Shown piece by piece: positions 16,625-23,444 of a DNA stretch of 30,491 nucleotides; the stretch's first letter is position 1, and each line of letters starts with the position of its first letter. The notes beneath the pieces were generated by a model. The model worked only from the letters and a program-made list of their open reading frames with translations, searched no databases and was not told the DNA's origin. The stretch lies in contig CALMRL010000277.1 in assembly GCA_937873345.1 (NCBI GenBank), positions 1 to 30,491 of the forward strand, read 5' to 3'. Source of the DNA: an uncultured Beijerinckiaceae bacterium (GTDB lineage: Bacteria > Pseudomonadota > Alphaproteobacteria > Rhizobiales > Beijerinckiaceae). The position numbers were made by a program, and so were the translations under genes.

Positions 16625-17895
16625 GGGTTCGGTCCTGATCTCGATGCATCGCTTCCATCGACGCCGGACACCGCGAAGAAGTCGAGCCTATTCGGAAGTT
16701 TCAGCGCGACCCGGCCTTCGGCGGCGAGCGCGCGTTCCTTTTCGAAGACCCGCAGGCAGCTCCGCCAGTCGAACCAGCTCGTGCCATTGGCGGACAAGCG
16801 TCGCACCAACCCAGCGCGACCCGGCTTGGACCCGTCGGCGGGGGCGGCGGTGCCGGACAGCGCTTCGGACGCCATACGTGCGACCTCCTTGCCTTCCAGT
16901 CTCGCCGTCGGGATCGTACCGCGTGGACCGTGGCGATACCAGCCGACCCGATAGAGCCCGGCCTCGATCTCCATGTGGTCGCCGAGGTTTCGCGGCAACG
17001 CGCCCGTCGCGGCGCTTTGGAAGCCGATCGCCGTCACCGCCATCTGAGCGGGAAGCGTGATCGGCCCCGCCGGCGCCGTGCACTCGAGGGAACCCAGCCG
17101 GCTTTCACCCGCGAAGGCGACCGGGACCGTTTCGAAGCGGAAGCACAGGTGCCGCGACCCGTCCCGCTGCTGTGCCAATGACAGCAGGGTCCCGAGCACG
17201 CCGCTGTCGCCGTCGGCGTCCTCGGTCCGCACGCCCTCGACGGAAATCGACAGATCGGCCAAGCGGCCGAACTCCTTCAGGAGCACGCTGTCGAAGCGGA
17301 CCTCGCGGGCGCTTCCCCGCGCGAGGATGGTGACGTTCTCGACGCCCGCGGCCGCGATCAGCGCCGCCTTTCGGGGACTGAAGTCGGAGCCGTCGAATTC
17401 CGCCCCGCGCTTCAATAGCATCCGGGCGACGTCGAGCGCGACGTTGCCCGCGCCCACCACGACCGCGCAAGGGCCGGCGAGTTCCGGGTCGCCCTCGTCG
17501 GGGTGGTCGTTGAGCCAGCGCGTGAGGCGACCGGAGGCGACGACGCCGGCGAGGTCCTCCCCCGGGATCCCGAGCCGGCGATCGCCGGACAGTCCGGCCG
17601 CCAGCACCACGATGTCGTAATCGGCGCGCAGGTCGGACAGCGCGATCGTGCGGCCGATCTCCACCGCGCCGAAGAAGCCGACGCCGTCCCGCTCGAAGAG
17701 CCTTTCCAGCTGCCGGATCGTCGCCTTCGTGCCCTGATGATCGGCGGCGACGCCGTACCGGAGGAGACCGAACGGGACCGGCAACGCTTCGATGACGTCG
17801 ATCGACGCGCCTGGCGCCGCGCGGAGCAGCGCCTGCGCAGAGAACAGGCCTGAGGGACCCGCCCCCACGATCGCGATGCTGGGACTACGGTTCAT
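16621..17895 (-). CDS. NADPH-ferredoxin/flavodoxin reductase, adrenodoxin reductase (FprA) type
   Basis: A 424-residue flavoprotein. FAD-binding GAGPSG lies at 11-16, the adrenodoxin-reductase signature PFGLLRYGVAADH at 41-53, and the NADP-binding GAGNVALD at 148-155. It transfers electrons from NADPH to a one-electron carrier. GGGGAGGG six bases before ATG 17895 gives a firm start. It overlaps the small ORF upstream by four bases and the flavodoxin downstream by four bases. Mycobacterial FprA and mitochondrial adrenodoxin reductase normally serve ferredoxins; here the adjacent carrier is a flavodoxin. The gene is distal in the operon driven from operator D. Confidence 0.92.
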   Translation of the reverse strand: MNRSPSIAIVGAGPSGLFSAQALLRAAPGASIDVIEALPVPFGLLRYGVAADHQGTKATIRQLERLFERDGVGFFGAVEIGRTIALSDLRADYDIVVLAAGLSGDRRLGIPGEDLAGVVASGRLTRWLNDHPDEGDPELAGPCAVVVGAGNVALDVARMLLKRGAEFDGSDFSPRKAALIAAAGVENVTILARGSAREVRFDSVLLKEFGRLADLSISVEGVRTEDADGDSGVLGTLLSLAQQRDGSRHLCFRFETVPVAFAGESRLGSLECTAPAGPITLPAQMAVTAIGFQSAATGALPRNLGDHMEIEAGLYRVGWYRHGPRGTIPTARLEGKEVARMASEALSGTAAPADGSKPGRAGLVRRLSANGTSWFDWRSCLRVFEKERALAAEGRVALKLPNRLDFFAVSGVDGSDASRSGPNP

Positions 17896-18104
17896 GGCCG
17901 ACCCTCCCCGAGACGGGCCCAAGGCAACGGTTGTTCGCTGGTGTCCATGTACCAGGACTTCTGGTTCCCGCAGGCGCCGGCGAACTCCCTGTTCAGCGAC
18001 ATGTCGCCGGGAAAGCGCGAAGCGATTGGCGCTCCCCCGCCCACGCGCCACTCGCCTCCGACGAGCAACCGGCCGTCGGGAAGGTCTTGCATCCCCACAC
18101 TCAT
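17892..18104 (-). CDS. Small 70-residue ORF, aldehyde dehydrogenase N-terminus-like
   Basis: A 70-residue frame with a convincing ribosome site (AAGGGA eight bases before ATG 18104) and a four-base overlap with the reductase gene. Residues about 8-45 (DGRLLVGGEWRVGG, then IASRFPGDMSLNREFAGA) look like the first strand and turn of an aldehyde dehydrogenase. The rest (NQKSWYMDTSEQPLPWARLG) does not continue that fold. It is either the stub of an ALDH gene with an internal deletion, or a real small protein that couples translation into the reductase. No cysteine or glutamate of an ALDH active site is present, so it cannot be an active dehydrogenase. Function unknown. Confidence 0.5.
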   Translation of the reverse strand: MSVGMQDLPDGRLLVGGEWRVGGGAPIASRFPGDMSLNREFAGACGNQKSWYMDTSEQPLPWARLGEGRP

Positions 18105-18180
18105 GAGGCGGGTCCCTTTTCCTTGCCCGGTCGCAGGCTTGCCACGTCGTCTCGAAACCTCGGTGCCGCGTTTCTTGATT

Positions 18181-18975
18181 TCAGATGGCGTGGGAATGCC
18201 CTCCCGAGACTTCGAGGCTCGCACCGGTGATGTAGCTGGCGGCCGGCGAGCCCAGGAAGAGGATGGCGGCGGCGGCTTCCTCCGCGCGCCCCAGCCTCCC
18301 AAGCGGGACTCCACGATCCCGGGCCAGCGTCGCGAACCATTGCTCGCGGGTGGTGTGTTGGTCCGGCCGGGCGGCGAAGCGCCGGTCCCACTGCCCGGAC
18401 TCGATCATGCCGATCAGCACGGAATTGACCCGCACGTGCGGCGCTAACTCGCGGCTGAGCGACTTGGCCAAGTTCTGCACGGCCGCGCGCGCCGCCGAGG
18501 TGCAGACCATGTGGGGCACGGGCTCGATCGCGATCAACGAGTTCACGATGGTTAAAGCGCCGGCGGCGCTCGCCCTGAGGAGCGGCAAGAAGGCGCGGAG
18601 CGGCCTCACTTGGCTCATCAGCTTGAGGTCCAGCTCCTGGTGCCAGGCGTCGTCCGTGGTGTCGGCGAACGTCGAGGTTCTGCCCTGGCCCGCGTTGTTG
18701 ACGAGCAAGTCCACGACACCGCGCCAACGTCCCACCGTCGCGGCGAAGCCTTCCACGGCCGCCCCGTCCAGCACGTCGCATCTCACCCCCATCAGGCGGT
18801 CCTCGCCGGCGCCTTTTGTCCCGAGCTTGTCGAGCGCTTCGGATAGGCGGCCCGCGTCGCGGCCGCACAGCGCCACGGAGGCGCCCTGACTCAGCGCGAG
18901 TTCGGCGACGGCCAAGCCGATTCCAGACGTGCCCCCCGTGACGACGACCGTTTTGTCCCGCAACCCGGTCGACAT
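18181..18975 (-). CDS. SDR-fold protein with atypical active site (copy a)
   Basis: A 264-residue SDR-family protein with the cofactor motif TGGTSGIG and an intact NNAG. The catalytic YxxxK is replaced: the segment reads HMVCTSAARAAVQNLAKS, so threonine stands where tyrosine is expected and arginine replaces lysine. The preceding serine (IVNSLIA) is kept. The same change occurs in the SDR at 22662-23444, and both keep an ESGQW/SSGQW motif near the substrate loop. I recall this as a recurring SDR subgroup, so it is probably functional with different chemistry. The start ATG 18975 follows the VOC2 stop by three bases; the next ORF is 76 bases downstream. Confidence 0.87.
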   Translation of the reverse strand: MSTGLRDKTVVVTGGTSGIGLAVAELALSQGASVALCGRDAGRLSEALDKLGTKGAGEDRLMGVRCDVLDGAAVEGFAATVGRWRGVVDLLVNNAGQGRTSTFADTTDDAWHQELDLKLMSQVRPLRAFLPLLRASAAGALTIVNSLIAIEPVPHMVCTSAARAAVQNLAKSLSRELAPHVRVNSVLIGMIESGQWDRRFAARPDQHTTREQWFATLARDRGVPLGRLGRAEEAAAAILFLGSPAASYITGASLEVSGGHSHAI

Positions 18976-18978
18976 CGG

Positions 18979-19899
18979 TCAGCGCCCCGCTTTCCAAGGA
19001 GCCTCGGGTCGGCCGGCCAAGGCTAGGCGGGCGGCAGGCGAGGGCGAGCCGGCCATCGACCAGATGTCGATGAGGGTACCGTGATCGCCGCCGGCGGCGA
19101 CCGGCGGTGCGCCGGCCGATTGGTCGCGATCCATGTCCGACACGTATTCGAGGACGAAGCCGGAAGGGGATACGAAATATGCGAAAGTATTCATGCCGGC
19201 CGACTGGCGGCCCGGGCCCCACAAGGGCGGGTGCCCGCCGACCTTCATTCGGCCGATCCCGCGCATCAGGCTGTCGATGCTCGGCACTTCAAAGGCGACG
19301 GACCGCGTGGACGGATACTGCGATTGCACCAGTACGACCGTGTGATGCTGGTCGCAGCACCGGAGGTAAACGGCCTCGGTTCCAATCCGGTCGGTGACGC
19401 TGAAGCCTAAACCCTCGATGAAGAAGTTTGCGGTTCTGTCCAAGCACTCCGTGTTGAACGCGACGTGACTCAAACCTCGCGGACGTCCGGGAAGGTCTCC
19501 ATGATTGGACCGTACCGCATCTCCAGCGGTGATGAAGAGATGCCGACCTTCCGGGTCTGTGACGTCGAAACCGACACCTCCGCCGGGGTACTCGCTATCG
19601 CGGATTTCGCCGGGTTCGGCATTGACGGCCAGAAGCCTTCGCCTGAGGCTCTCCAAGGCGCCGACATCGGGAACGCCGAAGACGGCCGCCTCCAATCGAA
19701 ACTCTCGACCTTCGACGAGCCCGTAGCAGAAGGCCTCCCGGCCGCTACCTTGGAACAGTAGCCGATCGCTCTCGCCCTGTTGCAAAAGCTGCAGGCCGAA
19801 GCAGTCTTCGTAAAAGTCGGCCTGTGTGATTGCCTGCGGAGCTCGCATCAAGACGGCACGGAGGCGCATGATGGCACCGGCAGCTGTCGATGAACTCAT
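18979..19899 (-). CDS. VOC-family extradiol dioxygenase-like protein lacking an iron ligand (copy 2)
   Basis: A 306-residue homologue of VOC copy 1 over its whole length (shared GIGRMK, WGPGR and FAYFVSPSGFV stretches). H145 (LSHVAFN) and E251 (FVLEY) are kept, but the second histidine ligand is replaced by S200 (TRSVAFEV against VNHVAFD), and the histidine of GRHG is Q232. As an iron-dependent extradiol enzyme it should therefore be inactive or altered. It may be a binding protein, an isomerase or a decaying copy. The ATG at 19899 begins three bases after operator D, and the GGAAC of the operator would double as ribosome site. It leads a minus-strand operon of five genes. Confidence 0.82.
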   Translation of the reverse strand: MSSSTAAGAIMRLRAVLMRAPQAITQADFYEDCFGLQLLQQGESDRLLFQGSGREAFCYGLVEGREFRLEAAVFGVPDVGALESLRRRLLAVNAEPGEIRDSEYPGGGVGFDVTDPEGRHLFITAGDAVRSNHGDLPGRPRGLSHVAFNTECLDRTANFFIEGLGFSVTDRIGTEAVYLRCCDQHHTVVLVQSQYPSTRSVAFEVPSIDSLMRGIGRMKVGGHPPLWGPGRQSAGMNTFAYFVSPSGFVLEYVSDMDRDQSAGAPPVAAGGDHGTLIDIWSMAGSPSPAARLALAGRPEAPWKAGR

Positions 19900-19902
19900 A
19901 AA

Positions 19903-19959
19903 GTTCCAATATGAACATTAAGTTCGTTAATTGGTATGCATTTGAGGTTCTTCTGTCAA
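19903..19959 (-). promoter_or_regulatory. Promoter plus operator site D for the VOC2-SDR-reductase-flavodoxin operon
   Basis: On the minus strand a perfect TTGACA (19959-19954), 17 bases, then TACCAA (19936-19931). The operator follows: GAAC (19925-19922), five bases, GTTC (19916-19913), six bases, GAAC (19906-19903), which ends three bases before the ATG of VOC2. The half-site order and spacing are the same as at sites A, B, C, E and F when read toward the gene. Confidence 0.8.
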
Positions 19960-19975
19960 GCGATCTTGGTAACCC

Positions 19976-20803
19976 TCACCCCCGCGCAAGCGCGGCTTCC
20001 TCCGTGACGTCCTGGCGGCGTCCGACCCACCCCATACGCCGAGAAATCTCATCGGCTCCGCGCAGGACTTCGCGTTCGATGGTTTCTCGCCGATCGGCTC
20101 CCGCGAAGGAAGAGGCCTGTCCGCTGACGTTGAGCGCGGCTACGACCGATCCGCTGGCATCGAAGATCGCGCTCGCCACGGAGACGATTGAAGGCTCGAA
20201 GTAGCCATCGGACCACGCCAATCCCGTTTGGCGATCCATTTGGAGCTGGCGCTGCAGGTCAGCGAGCGTCGTCGGAGTGTGGGTGGTTGCGGCGTCCATC
20301 GAACTGTCGCGGTAGAGTTGGATGATCCGCTCGGGAGGGAGATGGGCGAGAATGATCCGGCCGAGCACGGTGGCATGGGCGGGAAGGCGGCTCCCAACAC
20401 GGATGTTGCTGGCGAACGCGTGGTTGGGCGTCCGCCGCACGACATAAATGACCTCTCTCTCCTCGAGTACTCCAAGATGCGCTGAAAGGCCGAGCGTTTC
20501 GGTAAGGCGCGATGCGATCGGCACGGCCAATTGCACGAGGTCTTCGGAAAAGAACGCCTGGGCCGCGAGGCCGATCAGACCGAGGCCGATTCGCCATCCC
20601 CGCCCTTCGCCCTGGTATTCGATGAACTGCTCCGATTCGAGCGTATGCAGCAGGCGCAGCAGGGTCGTCCGGTTGATTTTCAGCTCTCGTGCGGTCCTCG
20701 CCACGTTGGCGACGGTTCCCCCTTCGGCGACGTGTCGGAGCAAGTGCATGGCGCGTAGGATCGGCGGCGAGAGGTAATCCGTCTCCGACTCGGTGTCACT
20801 CAC
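19976..20803 (-). CDS. IclR-family transcriptional regulator
   Basis: A 275-residue regulator. Residues about 13-70 form the winged HTH (AMHLLRHVAEGG, then NVARTARELKINRTTLLRLLHTLESEQFIEY), and the rest is the IclR effector-binding domain (SAHLGVLEEREVIYVVRR, LPAHATVLGRIILAHL, then AIFDASGSVVAALNVSG near the C-terminus). Members bind aromatic acids or other small ligands. It starts at a GTG (20803) overlapping the hydrolase stop by four bases, with GGAGG ten bases upstream, so both genes share a transcript from the hub at 21730. It is the only clear transcription factor in the window and the likely reader of the GAAC/GTTC operators. Autoregulation through site E is inferred. Confidence 0.92.
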   Translation of the reverse strand: MSDTESETDYLSPPILRAMHLLRHVAEGGTVANVARTARELKINRTTLLRLLHTLESEQFIEYQGEGRGWRIGLGLIGLAAQAFFSEDLVQLAVPIASRLTETLGLSAHLGVLEEREVIYVVRRTPNHAFASNIRVGSRLPAHATVLGRIILAHLPPERIIQLYRDSSMDAATTHTPTTLADLQRQLQMDRQTGLAWSDGYFEPSIVSVASAIFDASGSVVAALNVSGQASSFAGADRRETIEREVLRGADEISRRMGWVGRRQDVTEEAALARG

Positions 20804-21618
20804 GTAACTACATCCTCCATGAGCTCGCGAATGATCGCGGCTGCCTCAGTTGGCGCCTCTTGCGGCAGCGCGTGCCCCGTCGAGGCGAGCCGACGCAGCC
20901 CGAGGCTGCGCGCGAGTGCCAATGAGATCGTCGCCGCGCCATCCGGTGGCGTGACCACATCGTTCTCGCCGACGGCGACGATTGCCGGCACGTCTATGTT
21001 CCGAGCATCGGCCACGAGATCACCCGCACCAAGCGCCCACACCGCGCGAGTATACCCTGCCAATTGCACGGCGGCCATCGCGCGCGTCACGGCGGCGAGC
21101 GTCTCCGCCTTTCGTTCGGGCTCGTGGACCAGCCTCGGCGCCCGCAGCTGCGCGAAGCGCTCGGCTCCCATTTCCCGCAAGTCGTCGATGCGCGAGTGGA
21201 CCTTCTCGGGCAAGGGGGAGCCGGGAGGCACTGCGTAGCCGGAGGCGGGAGAAAGCAGGCACAATCCGACGACGAGGTCCGGGCGCTCCCGCGTCAGCCG
21301 GGCCGCGAAAAGGGCCCCCAGCGAGTGACCGACGATCACGCTCGGGCCAAGCCCGAGGGCTTCCATCATTGCGACCAGCGAAGCGGCATAGTCGGACGGG
21401 TTCGGACGAGGCACCACCAGGTTCTGCGATGCACCGTACCCCGGCGCATTCCAAGCCACGACGTCCTGTTCGCCTCCGATGGCGTCGATGCAGCGCTTCC
21501 AACTGCTCGCGTTGCTCCCGATGCCATGGAGCAGAACAACGCTTGGCCGCTTCGCCGAAGCGTTCGCGACAGACGTTCGGCGCAGGTACTCGATGCCGCA
21601 GACGATCCCAGACTTCAT
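20800..21618 (-). CDS. Alpha/beta-fold hydrolase (meta-cleavage product hydrolase-like)
   Basis: A 272-residue alpha/beta hydrolase. It has the oxyanion HGIGSNASSW (31-40), nucleophile S99 in GHSLG (97-101), D220 in GENDVVTPP and H249 in TGHALPQE: a complete catalytic triad. In aromatic catabolism such enzymes hydrolyse C-C bonds of ring-opened products or esters/enol-lactones. ATG 21618 has GGGGTGA just upstream. The frame is open to 21705, but that part lacks a ribosome site. It is divergent from the VOC3 operon, with operator E between them, and overlaps the IclR gene. The exact substrate is unknown. Confidence 0.87.
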   Translation of the reverse strand: MKSGIVCGIEYLRRTSVANASAKRPSVVLLHGIGSNASSWKRCIDAIGGEQDVVAWNAPGYGASQNLVVPRPNPSDYAASLVAMMEALGLGPSVIVGHSLGALFAARLTRERPDLVVGLCLLSPASGYAVPPGSPLPEKVHSRIDDLREMGAERFAQLRAPRLVHEPERKAETLAAVTRAMAAVQLAGYTRAVWALGAGDLVADARNIDVPAIVAVGENDVVTPPDGAATISLALARSLGLRRLASTGHALPQEAPTEAAAIIRELMEDVVT

Positions 21619-21699
21619 GTCATCACCCCAGCTCGACGTCGCGGCGGAAGGCGTCTCGCACGGGTGCGAGCCCCCAGCCATCGTAAGATGGCGCGCCGC

Positions 21700-21752
21700 T
21701 TGCAAACGTTTGTAGGCTCTTTCATTATTGAACTAGAAGTTCAATAATGAAC
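21700..21752 (+). promoter_or_regulatory. Promoter plus symmetric operator site E (divergent hub)
   Basis: TTGCAA (21700-21705), 17 bases, CATTAT (21723-21728), then GAAC 21730-21733, GTTC 21739-21742 and GAAC 21749-21752. The site is a perfect 13-base inverted repeat (21721-21733 with 21739-21751) around five bases, so it offers an almost complete fourth half-site (TTTC at 21720-21723). That symmetry fits control of both the VOC3 operon and the hydrolase-IclR operon. I cannot place a good promoter for the minus direction. Confidence 0.82.
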
Positions 21753-21768
21753 CATGGAGGATGTTGCG

Positions 21769-22662
21769 ATGAGGACGCCGGGAGTGGATCACCTCCGGGG
21801 AGTCGTGCTGACGGCACCAGACCTTGCCGCAAGCGTGAGATTTTACGAGCAAGCTTGGGGACTTCTGTGCCTGGAGGAACGGACCGATCACGCCGTCTTC
21901 CGAGCGTTGGGCCCCGAGTACCAGGCGCTTCGGCTCGAGGCAGCCGCGAAGCCGAGGTTGGCGCGTATCGATCTGGCAGTTCGCAGCGTGCGCGACCTCG
22001 ACGATCTTCACGTGAGCCTCACCGCCAAGCAGGTATGTATTGTCACGCCTCCTTCGCGCTTGCGGGAGGCCGGAGGTGGATACGGCATGGAAGTCCTCGA
22101 TCACGAGGGACGTCTCGTCCGCATCTCGGCCGATCTCGCCGAACACGCCCCGATCCACGATGACTCTCGCCCGATCAGGATCTCGCACATCGTGCTAAAT
22201 TCTCCGGATCTAGAAGCCTGCCGCTTCTTCTATTCGGACGCGTTCGGCTTTGTCCTCAGCGATAAATCCGCCGACCAGATGGTCTTTTTACGATGCGGCA
22301 CGACGCATTATGACATCGCATTCAACCAAGCCGAAACGATCTCGCTGAACCATATTTCCTACGAGCTGCATTACTACGGCGGCGTCTACAAGGCTGTCGA
22401 GCGCGTCACCGAAGCCGGCGTTCCGGTCAGCTGGGGTATCGGCTGTCACGGAGTAAACGGCAGCATGTTCTCATATTTCATCGATCCGAGCGGCTTCGTC
22501 ATCGAGTATTCTTGCCAAATGAGACCTTTCGATCCCGTAGCTCATGTTCCGACGACTTGGGAGCGAACCTCGATCAATATGGATGCTTGGGGAACCGCCA
22601 GGCCGCCGGCGCAGGATTTCCTGGATGCGATGGCCGGCCTACCGCAAAGGCTGAATGATTGA
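21769..22662 (+). CDS. Extradiol-type ring-cleavage dioxygenase, VOC family (copy 3)
   Basis: A 297-residue homologue of VOC copies 1 and 2 with all iron ligands present: H140 (ISHIVLN), H195 (LNHISYE) and E246 (FVIEY). H180, H227 and Y236 fall at the usual second-sphere positions. It should cleave a dihydroxylated ring. ATG 21769 is preferred because GGAGG (21756-21760) lies eight bases before it; ATG 21754 would overlap the operator edge. The stop overlaps the start of the next gene (TGATG). It leads a tightly packed operon with the SDR, ThDP enzyme and RraA-like protein, so ring cleavage and side-product handling are probably made together. Confidence 0.87.
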   Translation: MRTPGVDHLRGVVLTAPDLAASVRFYEQAWGLLCLEERTDHAVFRALGPEYQALRLEAAAKPRLARIDLAVRSVRDLDDLHVSLTAKQVCIVTPPSRLREAGGGYGMEVLDHEGRLVRISADLAEHAPIHDDSRPIRISHIVLNSPDLEACRFFYSDAFGFVLSDKSADQMVFLRCGTTHYDIAFNQAETISLNHISYELHYYGGVYKAVERVTEAGVPVSWGIGCHGVNGSMFSYFIDPSGFVIEYSCQMRPFDPVAHVPTTWERTSINMDAWGTARPPAQDFLDAMAGLPQRLND

Positions 22663-23444
22663 TGGATCTGCACCTCGCCGACAAGGTCGTGGTCGTGACC
22701 GGAGGAACGTCCGGCATCGGCCTGGCCACAGCCAAGCTCCTTGTGTCCGAGGGCGCGCGCGTCGCCATCTGCGGGCGCGATGCCGATCGCCTGTCTGCGG
22801 CCGTCGCGACGGTGGACGGCGGCGACCGCCTGCTCGCCGCGCAATGCGACGTGCTCAGTGCCGACGCGGTCAAGGCGCTGCGGGACCGAACGCTGGAGCG
22901 GTTCGGCCAGGTCGACGCGCTGGTCTGCAATGCCGGCGAGGCAAGGGTCGGCGACTTCTTCACCAACACCGAACAGGACTGGATGGACGAGCTGCGGCTC
23001 AAGTTCTTCAGCTACATAAACCCAGTGCGCGGCTTCCACGACGACCTCAAACGATCAGGACAGGGGTCCATCGTTTGCGTCAACTCCACGGTCAGCCTGC
23101 AACCCGAGCCGCACCTGATGACGAGCGCCGCGGCGCGGGGGGGCGTTCTCAACCTCGCGAAGTCGTTCGCCGGCGCCTTTGCCCCGTTTATCAGGGTCAA
23201 CAGCGTGCAGCTCGGCTGCATTTCCAGCGGTCAATGGCACCGACGCCACGCCCGCCAAGCCGCGGAAGGCCAGAGCTACGAAGACTGGCTCAAGCAGGAG
23301 GCGGCCAAGCGCGAGATACCCCTTGGCCGCTTCGGCACGGCCGAGGAAGCGGCTGACTGCATCGCCTTCCTGGTGTCGCCCCGCTCAAGCTACGTGACCG
23401 GCGCTCGATTGGAAGTCTCGGGAGGGATCATCAAGCATGTCTGA
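22662..23444 (+). CDS. SDR-fold protein with atypical active site (copy b)
   Basis: A 260-residue SDR-family protein with TGGTSGIG and CNAG motifs and a VNST serine. As in the copy at 18181-18975, the catalytic tyrosine and lysine are missing: the segment reads PHLMTSAAARGGVLNLAKS, giving serine and arginine at those positions. The C-terminal GRFGTAEEAADCIAFLVSP and TGARLEVSGG are typical SDR. ATG 22662 overlaps the VOC3 stop, and the end overlaps the ThDP gene by eight bases. Both SDRs of this type stand directly after a VOC gene, so a VOC-SDR pair seems to be the unit. The reaction is not predictable; unusual proton donors or a non-redox role are possible. Confidence 0.88.
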   Translation: MDLHLADKVVVVTGGTSGIGLATAKLLVSEGARVAICGRDADRLSAAVATVDGGDRLLAAQCDVLSADAVKALRDRTLERFGQVDALVCNAGEARVGDFFTNTEQDWMDELRLKFFSYINPVRGFHDDLKRSGQGSIVCVNSTVSLQPEPHLMTSAAARGGVLNLAKSFAGAFAPFIRVNSVQLGCISSGQWHRRHARQAAEGQSYEDWLKQEAAKREIPLGRFGTAEEAADCIAFLVSPRSSYVTGARLEVSGGIIKHV

